Program-made: the position numbers and the translations under genes
Notes under the pieces: generated by a model
Database searches by the model: none
Seen by the model: only the letters and a program-made list of their open reading frames with translations
What the model was told of the DNA's origin: nothing
Source: Salinicola sp.
GTDB taxonomy: Bacteria; Pseudomonadota; Gammaproteobacteria; Pseudomonadales; Halomonadaceae
Length of the DNA stretch: 39,694 bases
Assembly (NCBI GenBank): GCA_002695065.1
Contig: NZNW01000150.1
Location: 1-39,694, forward strand
Direction of reading: 5' to 3'
In this document: positions 24,223 through 32,663 of the stretch, piece after piece
Layout: every line of letters starts with the position of its first letter
Numbering within the stretch: position 1 is the stretch's first letter

Positions 24223-25728
24223 ATGACCGTGATCCGCCAAGAGGATCTCATTCAGAGCGTGGCCGACGCGCTGCAATACATCTCCTATTACCATCCCAAG
24301 GATTTCATTGATGCCATGCACGCGGCCTACCAGCGGGAAGAGAACCCTGCCGCGCGGGATGCCATCGCACAGATTCTGATCAATTCCAGGATGTGCGCCA
24401 CCGGCCATCGGCCGATCTGTCAGGACACCGGTATCGTCACGGTCTTCGTTCACGTCGGCATGAACGTGCGCTGGGAAGCCGACATGAGCCTCGACGACAT
24501 GGTCAACGAAGGCGTGCGCCGCGCCTACCTGCTGCCCGACAACGTCCTGCGCGCTTCGGTGCTGGCCGACCCCGACGGCAAGCGTCGGAACACCGGTGAC
24601 AACACCCCGGCAGTGATCCACCACAAGCTGGTGCCGGGTGACACGGTCGAGATTCACGTGGCGGCCAAGGGCGGGGGGAGCGAGGCCAAGTCCAAGTTTG
24701 CCATGCTCAACCCGTCGGACAGCGTGGTCGATTGGGTGCTGGAACAGCTGCCCAAGATGGGCGCCGGCTGGTGCCCCCCCGGTATGCTGGGGATCGGCAT
24801 CGGAGGTACCGCGGAAAAGGCCATGGAACTGGCCAAGGAAGCGCTGCTCGACCCCATCGACATTCAGGCGCTCCAGGCCCGCGGTGCCAGCAATCGTGCC
24901 GAAGAGCTGCGGCTGGAGCTGTTCGACGAGGTCAACCGGAGCGGCATCGGCGCGCAGGGGTTGGGCGGATTGACCACGGTGCTCGACATCAAGGTCAAGG
25001 ATTATCCCACTCATGCGGCCAACAAGCCGGTGGCGATCATTCCCAACTGCGCTGCCACCCGCCATGTGCATTTCAGCCTCGATGGCAGCGGTGCGGCGCA
25101 GCTGCCGGCACCCAGGCTCGACGACTGGCCGGAGATCACCTGGGAAGTGGGCGAGGGCGTGCGCCGCGTCAATCTCGACGAGATCACCCCGGAAGCCGTG
25201 CGCGAGTGGCAGCCCGGCGATACCGTGCTGCTCTCCGGCAAGCTGCTGACCGGGCGGGACGCCGCCCACAAGCGGATGATCGATATGCTGGCCAGGGGCG
25301 AGAGCCTGCCGGTGGATCTGAAGAATCGCTTCATCTATTACGTCGGGCCGGTCGATCCGGTCGGCGACGAAGTGGTCGGACCGGCGGGCCCCACCACGGC
25401 GACGCGCATGGACAAGTTCACGCGGACGCTGCTCGAGGAGACCGGCCTGTTGGGCATGGTCGGCAAGGCCGAGCGCGGCCCACTGGCGATCGAAGCCATT
25501 CGCGACAACCAGGCGGTCTATCTGATGGCCGTCGGCGGCGCGGCCTATCTGGTGGCGCAAGCGATCAAGAAGGCGGAGGTGATCGCGTTCGACGACCTGG
25601 GCATGGAGGCGATCTACGAGTTCGAGGTCGAGGACATGCCCGTCACGGTGGCCGTGGACCATCTGGGTACGTCGGTTCACCAGACGGGCCCCGCCAGGTG
25701 GAAGGAGATCATCGCCGAGCGGGTCTAA
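24223..25728 (+). CDS. fumA: Class I fumarate hydratase (4Fe-4S)
   Basis: The 501-residue protein joins the alpha and beta parts of class I fumarases in one chain. It interconverts fumarate and malate in the TCA cycle. Cluster ligands are Cys66 (ICQDTGI), Cys184 (GWCPPGMLG) and Cys276 (PNCAATRH); the C-terminal half has LLTGRDAAHKRM and YYVGPVDPVGDEVVGPAGPTTATRMD (in parts). The cluster is oxygen sensitive. The second ATG (24223) fits AGGAG best, with seven bases of spacing; the ATG at 24220 is also possible, and the open frame continues upstream to 24148 without support. It ends at a strong terminator. Confidence 0.95.
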   Translation: MTVIRQEDLIQSVADALQYISYYHPKDFIDAMHAAYQREENPAARDAIAQILINSRMCATGHRPICQDTGIVTVFVHVGMNVRWEADMSLDDMVNEGVRRAYLLPDNVLRASVLADPDGKRRNTGDNTPAVIHHKLVPGDTVEIHVAAKGGGSEAKSKFAMLNPSDSVVDWVLEQLPKMGAGWCPPGMLGIGIGGTAEKAMELAKEALLDPIDIQALQARGASNRAEELRLELFDEVNRSGIGAQGLGGLTTVLDIKVKDYPTHAANKPVAIIPNCAATRHVHFSLDGSGAAQLPAPRLDDWPEITWEVGEGVRRVNLDEITPEAVREWQPGDTVLLSGKLLTGRDAAHKRMIDMLARGESLPVDLKNRFIYYVGPVDPVGDEVVGPAGPTTATRMDKFTRTLLEETGLLGMVGKAERGPLAIEAIRDNQAVYLMAVGGAAYLVAQAIKKAEVIAFDDLGMEAIYEFEVEDMPVTVAVDHLGTSVHQTGPARWKEIIAERV

Positions 25729-25798
25729 GCGGCCAGGTGGCGGTCGATGGAGCTCGGGCCCGCGGCGCCGGGCCATTCAACGAAGAGATCGCGTCAAG

Positions 25799-25830
25799 GA
25801 GAGAGTCCCTGTGGGGCTCTCTCTTTTTTT
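25799..25830 (+). terminator. Strong intrinsic terminator after fumA
   Basis: GAGAGAGTCCC (25799-25809) pairs with GGGGCTCTCTC (25813-25823) through 11 pairs including one G-T, with a 3-base loop, followed by seven T residues. Confidence 0.93.
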
Positions 25831-25871
25831 CGGTATGATGTTGGTTCGACTAACGATTTTTGGCGGAGAGG

Positions 25872-25907
25872 ATGGTGATGCAGCGTAGCGGAAGATGCCG
25901 GACATGA
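25872..25907 (+). CDS. Possible 9-11 residue leader peptide overlapping the cls start
   Basis: ATG GTG ATG opens a short frame (M-V-M-Q-R-S-G-R-C-R-T) whose TGA overlaps the cls ATG as ATGA. GGAGAGG at 25865-25871 is a strong ribosome site, three bases before the first ATG and nine before the second, while cls itself has only GGAAG. The layout is that of a translationally coupled leader. Too short to judge by coding statistics, so tentative. Confidence 0.35.
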   Translation: MVMQRSGRCRT

Positions 25908-27325
25908 CCGTATTGATCGGCTGGCTGTTGTTCGTCTCCCACGTTGCCGGGATCGCCACGGCGATCATGGCGCTGATGTCCAGCCGCACCTCCCAGGGGG
26001 CCGTCGCCTGGATCGTGACGCTGATCAGCTTTCCCTATATCGCCGTGCCGATTTTCTGGACATTCGGCCGGCCCAGGTTCTACGGCTATGTCTCGGCGCG
26101 GGGTGAGCGGGACACCGTGCTGCGCCAGGTTCTTCAGCGCTATCGGCCGAACATGGAGTCGTTCATTTCGCGGCCGGAAGCGGTCAGCGGACGTATTCGT
26201 GCGGTCGAGGAGCTGGCCCGCATGCCGATGACCCGAGGCAACCGGGCGGAGCTGCTGATCGATGGCGATGCCACCTTCGACAGCCTGTTCGAAGGCATCG
26301 ATCGTGCCGAAGAGTATATCCTCGTCCAGTTCTTCATCGTGCGCGCCGACGAGATCGGCCTGGCCTTCAAGCGCAAGCTGATCCACCAGGCGGAGCACGG
26401 CGTCAACGTCTATTTCCTCTACGACGAGATCGGCAGTCGCGGTTTGTCCGGCGGCTATCTGAGAGATCTGGAGGAGGCGGGGGTCCGGGTCTCGGCCTTC
26501 AATTCGTCACGCGGCTGGCGCCACCGGTTCCAGATCAACTTCCGCAATCATCGCAAGATCGTGGTGGTGGATGGCCGCGTGGGCTGGACCGGTGGGCTCA
26601 ATGTCGCCGATGAGTATCTGGGGCGAGTCGAACGTTACGGACGATGGCGGGACACGCATCTCAAGCTCCAGGGACCGAGCGTGCTGGCGCTTCAGGAAGC
26701 CTTCTGGGAAGACTGGTACTGGGCGACCGGCGACATCCTGGCTCTCGGCTGGAAGCCCACGCAGATTCCCGATGCGTCCCAACATGTGGCGATCGTACCT
26801 TCCGGCCCGGCAGACGGGCGCGAAACGGCCAGCCTTCTGGTTCAACACGCCATTCACGGCGCCCGCCACCGTCTGTGGGTCACCAGCCCCTATTTCGTTC
26901 CCGATCACGGCGTCCAGGACGCGCTGACACTGGCGGCGCTCAGAGGCGTCGATGTCCGGGTACTGATTCCCGAGCGTCCGGATCATCTGCTGGTCTTTCT
27001 CTCCGCCTTCGCGTTCTTGCCGGAGATGATCCGCAATGGGGTCAAGATATACCGTTATCAGCCTGGATTCTTGCATCAGAAAGTCCTGTTGGTGGACGAT
27101 CACACCTCGATGGTGGGGACGGTCAATCTCGACAACCGTTCTTTTCGGCTCAACTTCGAAGTCACCGCGTACGTTCCCGACAAGGTCTTTGCCGCCTCCG
27201 TTTTCGAGATGCTCGAGCAGGATTTCGCCAATAGCCGACAGGTCAGCCGGCGCGAACTCGAGGAGCGGCCGCTATGGCGCAAGCTGGTGTCACGGGCCAC
27301 GTACCTGCTGTCGCCCGTGCAGTAG
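25904..27325 (+). CDS. cls: Cardiolipin synthase (phospholipase D family)
   Basis: The 473-residue protein has two N-terminal membrane helices (LIGWLLFVSHVAGIATAIMA and the following WIVTLISFPYIAVPIFW) and two HKD motifs, NHRKIVVVDGRVGWTGG and LHQKVLLVDDHTSMVGTVN. It condenses two phosphatidylglycerol molecules, or related lipids, into cardiolipin. Length and order match ClsA-type enzymes. I prefer the ATG at 25904, eight bases after GGAAG and overlapping the stop of a short leader frame; an ATG three codons earlier (25895) is in frame but directly abuts GGAAG. The preceding terminator isolates it from fumA. Confidence 0.94.
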   Translation: MTVLIGWLLFVSHVAGIATAIMALMSSRTSQGAVAWIVTLISFPYIAVPIFWTFGRPRFYGYVSARGERDTVLRQVLQRYRPNMESFISRPEAVSGRIRAVEELARMPMTRGNRAELLIDGDATFDSLFEGIDRAEEYILVQFFIVRADEIGLAFKRKLIHQAEHGVNVYFLYDEIGSRGLSGGYLRDLEEAGVRVSAFNSSRGWRHRFQINFRNHRKIVVVDGRVGWTGGLNVADEYLGRVERYGRWRDTHLKLQGPSVLALQEAFWEDWYWATGDILALGWKPTQIPDASQHVAIVPSGPADGRETASLLVQHAIHGARHRLWVTSPYFVPDHGVQDALTLAALRGVDVRVLIPERPDHLLVFLSAFAFLPEMIRNGVKIYRYQPGFLHQKVLLVDDHTSMVGTVNLDNRSFRLNFEVTAYVPDKVFAASVFEMLEQDFANSRQVSRRELEERPLWRKLVSRATYLLSPVQ

Positions 27326-27386
27326 CGATGCCACTGGCGTGGCGCTCGACGTCATCAATGCATGAAGGGTTGCCGGGAGGCCCCCA

Positions 27387-28304
27387 TTGAATCTAGAAAC
27401 CAAATGGCTCGAGGACTTCGTGGCCTTGTCCAACACGAGGAGCTTCTCGGCTTCGGCGCGCCAGCGACATGTCACGCAGCCCGCGTTCAGTCGGCGCATT
27501 CGTTCGTTGGAACAAGCCGTCGGCGCCACCCTGGTGGACCGCTCGACCACGCCGGTCAGCCTGACGCCGGAAGGGCAGCTCTTCCTGGTGACCGCCAGGA
27601 ATATCGTCGAGCAGCTCAACGACAGCCTGGCCCATCTCCGCGGTCTCGCGATGGACAACGAAGCCCTGGACATCGTCGCCGCCCACTCGCTGGCGCTGGC
27701 CTTCTATCCGCCCTGGATATCGCGCCTGCAGAAAGGCGTCGGCGAGCTGCCCACCCGGTTGGTGGCCATGAACGTCGGCGATGCCATCCACGTCCTTCGG
27801 GAGGGCAACTGCGACCTGATGCTGGCCTACCACGACCCCTACGCCACCATGCAGCTGGACGCCGAAATCTTTCCCTCGTTCTCCATCGGGCAGGTCAAGA
27901 TGATTCCCGTCAGCGTTCCGGATGCCGCCGGCGAGCCGAGATTTTCATTCGATGGCGACGGGCCGATTCCGTTCTTGTCCTACACCCAGGGTGCCTTCCT
28001 CGGCCGCAGTGTCCGCATGCTGCTCAAGAACGAGCCAGGGCGCATGCGCCTCAAGACCGTCTACGAAACGGCGATGGCGGAAGGGCTCAAGGGCATGGCC
28101 TTGCAAGGGGTCGGGCTGGCCTGGATTCCCGATTTCTGCATCCGCGACGAACTGGCGAACGGAAAGCTGGTGCGCGCCGCGGGGAGCGACTGGGACATCC
28201 CGTTGGAAATTCGCCTGTATCGATGCTCGCTGGTTCACAAGCCCGGTGTCGAGAAACTGTGGCGCCGCATGATGAAGCTTCCCAGCGATTTCCTGCGTGC
28301 ATGA
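27387..28304 (+). CDS. LysR-family regulator, HypT (YjiE/QseD)-like
   Basis: The 305-residue protein has an N-terminal winged helix (FSASARQRHVTQPAFSRRIRSLEQA) and a LysR effector domain. The start NLETKWLEDFVAL and the blocks AAAHSLAL-like (VAAHSLALAFYP), FHD-like (AYHDPYA) and GVGLAWIPDFCI align with E. coli HypT, which activates defence genes after methionine oxidation by hypochlorite. I cannot say whether the sensing methionines are conserved. TTG at 27387 is the start: GGGAGG lies six bases before it and the family N-terminus begins there. It is 61 bases after cls on the same strand; most LysR genes diverge from a target, and none does here. Confidence 0.88.
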   Translation: MNLETKWLEDFVALSNTRSFSASARQRHVTQPAFSRRIRSLEQAVGATLVDRSTTPVSLTPEGQLFLVTARNIVEQLNDSLAHLRGLAMDNEALDIVAAHSLALAFYPPWISRLQKGVGELPTRLVAMNVGDAIHVLREGNCDLMLAYHDPYATMQLDAEIFPSFSIGQVKMIPVSVPDAAGEPRFSFDGDGPIPFLSYTQGAFLGRSVRMLLKNEPGRMRLKTVYETAMAEGLKGMALQGVGLAWIPDFCIRDELANGKLVRAAGSDWDIPLEIRLYRCSLVHKPGVEKLWRRMMKLPSDFLRA

Positions 28305-28445
28305 GTCGCGCTCGGCACGGACGACGTTCCGCGGCTGGCGCGGGAAGCGCGGAAATCTCGTCTAGACTGGGTGTGTCGTAACAGGTCGATCATCCAAGGT
28401 TCGTCTTTACCGCCCGCGGTGACAGCAGACAATAGGGAATTCAAC

Positions 28446-29441
28446 TTGATAGCCCTCTACTCCAACGCCGTCTCTTTCTGCCGATACTGGTTCGCCGTCG
28501 TTCGCGATTCAGTCAAGTTGTGGCTCGACCGCAACGCCTTCAGTTACGCCGGTTCGCTGGCGTTCTATACGCTTTTTTCGCTGGCACCAACCGTCATCAT
28601 CGCGGTCACGGTGGTGGGGTTATGGCTGGGCGAGGATGCCGCCCGGGGCGAGATCGTGAACCGCCTGCAGGACACGCTCGGCCCCTCGGCGGCCAGCGCG
28701 ATCGAGAGCGCCGTCGCGCAATCGAGCATCCAGGCCTCGGGCATCCTGCCCACGGTGGCGGGCTTCGTCACGCTGCTCATTGGCGCGACGACGGTGTTCG
28801 GTCAAATGCAGTTTTCACTTAATACCATCTGGGGGGTCGCGCCCAACCCGGATCGCAACAGTATCCTTCTATTTGCCAAGAAACGTCTGCTGTCGATGGC
28901 CGTCGTGCTGGCGATAGGGTTCGTGCTGCTCGTGTCGTTGATATTGGGTGTCATCGTGCAGGCGACGTTCAGCTACGCCGGGGACTGGGTCCCGGGCAGC
29001 GTGTTCCTGCTCGAGATCGCTCAGTTCGCGCTGTCCATCGTGGTCATAACGCTGTTCTTTGCCGCCATCTTCAAGGTGCTGCCGGATGTCGTGCTCTCCT
29101 ATCGCGACGTGCTGCTGGGTGCTCTGGTGACGGCAGTGCTGTTCATCATCGGGCGCAACGCGATCGCGGCCTATCTGGCGCACACGGCCACCGCTTCGAC
29201 TTACGGGGCGGCGGGCTCGGTCGTGCTGGTCCTGCTCTGGGTATATTACTCATCGCTGATCCTGCTGTTCGGCGCAGCGTTCACCCGAACCCATGTCCTG
29301 GCCAAGGGCGGCAGCATCATTCCTCGCAACACGGCCGTGGCAGTGCGCCATGAAGTGATCACAAAGGAGGAGGCATCTCATGACCCATCGGACGATAAGG
29401 GCCTGGGTGAGCGGGAGAGTCCAGGGCGTCAGCTACCGTGA
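28446..29441 (+). CDS. YihY/BrkB (UPF0761) family inner-membrane protein
   Basis: This protein of 331 residues has six predicted membrane helices and the family start NAFSYAGSLAFYTLFSLAPTVII (in part), plus RNAIAAYLAHTATASTYGAAGSVVLVLLWVYYSS-type blocks in the second half. Members were once called ribonuclease BN in error; their role is unknown, with proposals in transport or envelope stress. TTG at 28446 is chosen: AGGGA lies seven bases before it and the protein begins normally there; a GTG at 28371 has no ribosome site. The end is hydrophilic and overlaps the acylphosphatase gene by 62 bases. Confidence 0.85.
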   Translation: MIALYSNAVSFCRYWFAVVRDSVKLWLDRNAFSYAGSLAFYTLFSLAPTVIIAVTVVGLWLGEDAARGEIVNRLQDTLGPSAASAIESAVAQSSIQASGILPTVAGFVTLLIGATTVFGQMQFSLNTIWGVAPNPDRNSILLFAKKRLLSMAVVLAIGFVLLVSLILGVIVQATFSYAGDWVPGSVFLLEIAQFALSIVVITLFFAAIFKVLPDVVLSYRDVLLGALVTAVLFIIGRNAIAAYLAHTATASTYGAAGSVVLVLLWVYYSSLILLFGAAFTRTHVLAKGGSIIPRNTAVAVRHEVITKEEASHDPSDDKGLGERESPGRQLP

Positions 29442-29652
29442 ACATGTACGCCGTCACGCGGAGCGCTGGGGCATTACCGGTCATGCGATCAATCTCGAGG
29501 ACGGGCGTGTCGAGGTAACCGCCCACGGCGAAGCCATCGCCATCGCCGAACTGATCGATCAGCTCTGGGAAGGGTCGCCGGCCGCCGACGTCACCGATGT
29601 GGCGGTGGAAGACGCAACGTTCGCGGCGCCGGCGAGCTTCACCACAGGCTGA
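29380..29652 (+). CDS. acyP: Acylphosphatase
   Basis: The 90-residue protein matches the acylphosphatase fold. It hydrolyses carboxyl-phosphate bonds such as acetyl phosphate or carbamoyl phosphate. The catalytic arginine is Arg20 in GRVQGVSYREHV and the catalytic asparagine is Asn38 in AINLEDGRVEV. The family usually has VGF or VGY where this protein has VSY, a mild change near the phosphate loop. AAAGGAGGAGG is a strong ribosome site before the ATG. The gene begins inside the end of the yihY frame, so expression is coupled to it. It ends before a long inverted repeat. Confidence 0.93.
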   Translation: MTHRTIRAWVSGRVQGVSYREHVRRHAERWGITGHAINLEDGRVEVTAHGEAIAIAELIDQLWEGSPAADVTDVAVEDATFAAPASFTTG

Positions 29653-29667
29653 AGCCTGATGGCAACC

Positions 29668-29705
29668 ATCTGGTCCGAGCGCTGCACCTCGCGATCGGAC
29701 CAGAT
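29668..29705. terminator. Inverted repeat between acyP and the nucleoside hydrolase gene
   Basis: An 11-bp perfect stem, ATCTGGTCCGA (29668-29678) with TCGGACCAGAT (29695-29705), around a 16-base loop. It sits between convergent genes. No T-run follows on either strand, so termination strength is uncertain. Confidence 0.55.
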
Positions 29706-29709
29706 CACA

Positions 29710-30666
29710 TCAGGGAGAGGGGGGTGTCGTGAGTGTCTCGACGATCCACTCGATCACGGCGGGGCCGTCGGCATTCATGCAGACTTCCGCCACCTTGCCT
29801 CGGGACCAGCGGGTGTCGACGAATTCGCGTCGCTCCGGTGCCATCAAGGTCTGGCCCTCGGCCAGACCGTCGGTGACCACGCTCAGATAGCCGCGCTCGA
29901 CGCTAAACAGATCGGGGCGCATCAGCCATGCCAGTGCACAGCTGTCATGGGGACAACAGCCATCGATGCCCAGCGCCTGCTGATAGAAGGCGCGATAGAA
30001 ATCGTAGCTCTCACCCAACACCTTACCCAGCGCGCCCTGGGCTTCGACGATGCGCGCCATGCTCTGCGGGTCCAGCACGCAACGGTGCGTGGCATCCAAC
30101 CCCACCAGCGTCAGCGGCCAGTCGGCCTGCAATACCCGGGCCGCGGCGTGTGGGTCGTTGAATATATTGGCTTCCGCCACGGGGGTCACGTTACCGCCTT
30201 CACGGATCGATCCGCCCATCACCACCACTCGCTTGACCTTGTCGACCAAGCCGGGATCGAGCTGCAATGCGGCGGCGAGATTGCCCAGCGGGCCGACGGC
30301 GACCAGCACGACTTCGCCCGGACGGGCATTGACCTGATCGACGATGAACTGGGCGGCACTCTGCTTCAGGGCTTGTGTGGAGACCTCCGGCAACTCGATG
30401 TTGCCCAAGCCGTTGTCGCCGTGGATATGTCCCGGCGGCGGGTTCTTGGGCTTGACCAGCGGACCGGCGGCCCCCTGGGCAACGGGAATCGACTGACCGG
30501 CGAGCTCCGCGAGCAGCAGCGCGTTGTGGGTGGCGACTTCGATCGTGACGTTGCCGAAGGTGGTCGTCAGGCCCAGTAGCTCGATATCCGGGTGGGCCAG
30601 CGCGATGGCGATGGCCTGGGCGTCGTCGACCCCTGGGTCGGTGTCGAAAATGATCGGTGTCGGCAT
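29710..30666 (-). CDS. Nucleoside hydrolase (ribonucleoside N-ribohydrolase)
   Basis: The 318-residue protein has the calcium-binding signature DTDPGVDDAQAI (Asp10, Asp14, Asp15) and the blocks GHIHGDNGLGN and EANIFNDPHAAARVL of the IUNH family. It splits nucleosides into base and ribose. Pyrimidine or purine preference (RihA, RihB, RihC) cannot be told here. The order on this strand is 2-hydroxyacid dehydrogenase, ribokinase, hydrolase, which makes a nucleoside salvage unit: the ribose released would go to the kinase. The gap to the kinase gene is 108 bases and holds a 12-bp tandem repeat. AGGA precedes the ATG. Confidence 0.92.
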   Translation of the reverse strand: MPTPIIFDTDPGVDDAQAIAIALAHPDIELLGLTTTFGNVTIEVATHNALLLAELAGQSIPVAQGAAGPLVKPKNPPPGHIHGDNGLGNIELPEVSTQALKQSAAQFIVDQVNARPGEVVLVAVGPLGNLAAALQLDPGLVDKVKRVVVMGGSIREGGNVTPVAEANIFNDPHAAARVLQADWPLTLVGLDATHRCVLDPQSMARIVEAQGALGKVLGESYDFYRAFYQQALGIDGCCPHDSCALAWLMRPDLFSVERGYLSVVTDGLAEGQTLMAPERREFVDTRWSRGKVAEVCMNADGPAVIEWIVETLTTPPSP

Positions 30667-30734
30667 GAGGATTCCTAGGATCGGTTCGGGTGGCGCGCCA
30701 CCAACTGCCGGCCGTCGGCACGGCGTTGGTGACG

Positions 30735-30782
30735 ATGTTCAGGGCTGTGTTCTGGGCTATGTTCAGGGTGATGTTCAGAGGG
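30735..30782. repeat. 12-bp tandem repeat, four imperfect copies, across the ribokinase stop codon
   Basis: Units are ATGTTCAGGGCT, GTGTTCTGGGCT, ATGTTCAGGGTG and ATGTTCAGAGGG. In the ribokinase frame three of the four units read TGA or TAG near one place, and the first TGA met (30775-30777) is the stop. A different frame would encode a repeating PEHS-type tail. Confidence 0.85.
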
Positions 30783-31719
30783 TCGAACGCTCGACCGGGA
30801 GAGCGGGCAGGGTGGCCACGGCCTTCTCGGCGGCATCCGCATCGGGAATGCTGGGTTCGGCACCAGCCTTCTGGACACAGAGCGCCGAGGCGGTCGTCGC
30901 CAGGCGCAGCGCCTGCTCGACATCGTCGCCGCGCTGCCGTGCCGCCATGAAGTAGCCGATGAAGGTATCGCCGGCGGCCGTGGTGTCGATGGCCTCCACC
31001 TTGTGGGCGGCCAACATGACACGCTCACCGCGATGCTGATGACAGGCCCCCTGGCCACCCAGGGTCAAGACGACCTCCACCTCCGGCAAGCGCGTGGCCA
31101 GCGCCTCCAGCAGCGTGTCGGAATCGACGGACTCTTCCTGCCCGACCAGCGCAGCCGCCTCGCCGCGATTGAGGAACAGGAGCTGGCACAGATCTAGCGG
31201 CAAGTCGGCAATCTCCACGGAGAGCGGGGCCGGGTTGAATGCGACCGACAGACCCTTGCCGGCCGCCAGGCGCAGCATCTTCCCGGCGTCATTGCACTCG
31301 TTCTGGAGCAGGATCCAACTGCCGGGGGCGGCCGAGTCGACCAGGGAGCCGAGGCGACCGTCGTCAAAGCCGTGGTTGGCACCCGGATAGAGAATGATCG
31401 CGTTCTCGGCGGCGTCGTCGACCTGGATCAGCGCATGGCCGCTGGCGTCATCGGTCAACTCGATATCCGCGACGTCGACGCCGGCGCGGCTCAACGGCGC
31501 CAGCGCCCACCGGTCCCCCTCGTTCAGGCGCCCCCAGTGGACCACGCACCCGCCGGCGCGCGCCAGTGCCAGCGACTGATTGGCACCTTTGCCCCCTAGT
31601 ACCCGATGCAGGCTGGTACTGGAGAGCGTCTCGCCCGGGCGCACCAGGTGCGGAACCCGGTAGACGTGGTCGATGTTGATGGAGCCGTAGTTGTAGATCC
31701 TCGGAGTGTCGTTCGCCAT
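30775..31719 (-). CDS. Ribokinase-like PfkB-family sugar kinase
   Basis: The 314-residue protein is a PfkB-type kinase most like ribokinase. The N-terminal signature is LGGKGANQSLALARAG and the C-terminal one is DTTAAGDTFIGYF, with the catalytic aspartate in AAGD; the more usual form is GAGD. It should phosphorylate ribose (or a related sugar) at C5 for entry into the pentose phosphate pathway. GAGGAG precedes the ATG at eight bases. Its start overlaps the stop of the dehydrogenase gene by one base, and the nucleoside hydrolase lies downstream, so ribose from nucleosides is the likely substrate. The gene ends in a tandem repeat. Confidence 0.88.
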   Translation of the reverse strand: MANDTPRIYNYGSINIDHVYRVPHLVRPGETLSSTSLHRVLGGKGANQSLALARAGGCVVHWGRLNEGDRWALAPLSRAGVDVADIELTDDASGHALIQVDDAAENAIILYPGANHGFDDGRLGSLVDSAAPGSWILLQNECNDAGKMLRLAAGKGLSVAFNPAPLSVEIADLPLDLCQLLFLNRGEAAALVGQEESVDSDTLLEALATRLPEVEVVLTLGGQGACHQHRGERVMLAAHKVEAIDTTAAGDTFIGYFMAARQRGDDVEQALRLATTASALCVQKAGAEPSIPDADAAEKAVATLPALPVERSTL

Positions 31720-32663
31720 CAGGCGCGCTCCTCGTTCAGCCAGGTGCGCAGGTTGTCCGCGGTCAGGTCGACGACGCGCTGGCGCGCTTCCGGCGTGACC
31801 CAGGCATTGTGCGGCGTCACGATCAGGTTGAGCGGCTCGGACAGGGCATCGAGCAGGGGGTGTCCCTCCCGTGGCGGCTCGACGGGCAGGCTATCGACAG
31901 CCAGCCCGCCCAGGCGCCCATCGCGGAGGGCGGCGAGCGCCGCGTCCTCGTCGAGGATTCCTCCGCGAGCACAATTGATCACCAGCGCATCCGTCTTCAT
32001 CGTCGCCAGCGCCTCGCGGTCGACCAGACCACGAGTCGCTTCCGTCAGTGGGCAGTGCAGACTCAGCACATCCGCTTCACCCAGTAATGCCGCCAGCGGT
32101 GGACGCGAATCGTCGGCCTCATTGCCAGGGCGTGCGGTGAAGGTGACACGCATGCCGAAGGCTTCACCCAGCTTGGCCACCGCCGTACCCAGCACGCCGC
32201 TGCCGACGATCACCAAGTGCTTGCCCGCCAGCTGCAACGTGCGGTGATCGAGCAGGCAGAAGATGTCGCTTCTCTGCCAGGCACCATCACGCACGTCGGT
32301 CTGATACAGCGGCAGTCGTGCGGCCAGGGCCAGCATCAGCATCAAGGTGTGCTGGGCGACGCTCGCCGTGCCGTAGGCCGCAACGTTGCGGACCAGGACG
32401 CCACGACGTTCGGCCGCGGCCATGTCGATGTTGTTGGTGCCGGTGGCCAGCACGCAGATCAGCTTCAGATCGGGGAGCGCATCGATCAGCTCGGCATCGA
32501 TGACGACCTTGTTGGTCAACGCGATGGTGGCCCCCTCGAGCCGGCCGAGCGTCTCGTCCTTGGCCGTCAGCTGATGAGTCACGAGATCGTCGACGAGCGC
32601 GCGAACCGGCGCGAGGTCGACGTCGTCGCCGAGGGAAGCGGCATCCAGAAGTACGGCTTTCAT
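31719..32663 (-). CDS. D-2-hydroxyacid dehydrogenase (glycerate dehydrogenase-like)
   Basis: The 314-residue protein has the NAD-binding motif GSGVLGTAVAKLGEAFG (about 154-170) and the catalytic triad Arg233 (NCARGGILDE), Glu262 and His285 (TPHNAWVTPEA). It reduces a 2-keto acid such as hydroxypyruvate or glyoxylate, or works in reverse; the closest named type is HprA-like glycerate dehydrogenase. The ATG at 32663 was chosen since AAGGA lies eight bases upstream and MKAVLLDA is a normal family start; the frame extends 26 codons further without support. It is the first gene of the ribokinase-nucleoside hydrolase unit, an odd partner whose link to nucleosides is unclear. Confidence 0.87.
   Translation of the reverse strand: MKAVLLDAASLGDDVDLAPVRALVDDLVTHQLTAKDETLGRLEGATIALTNKVVIDAELIDALPDLKLICVLATGTNNIDMAAAERRGVLVRNVAAYGTASVAQHTLMLMLALAARLPLYQTDVRDGAWQRSDIFCLLDHRTLQLAGKHLVIVGSGVLGTAVAKLGEAFGMRVTFTARPGNEADDSRPPLAALLGEADVLSLHCPLTEATRGLVDREALATMKTDALVINCARGGILDEDAALAALRDGRLGGLAVDSLPVEPPREGHPLLDALSEPLNLIVTPHNAWVTPEARQRVVDLTADNLRTWLNEERA

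Noticed and set aside
24163-25776. 537-codon open frame opposite fumA, and a 558-codon one opposite prfC (16669-18345)
   Set aside because: Both are antisense shadows of well-supported genes, with shadow-type composition.
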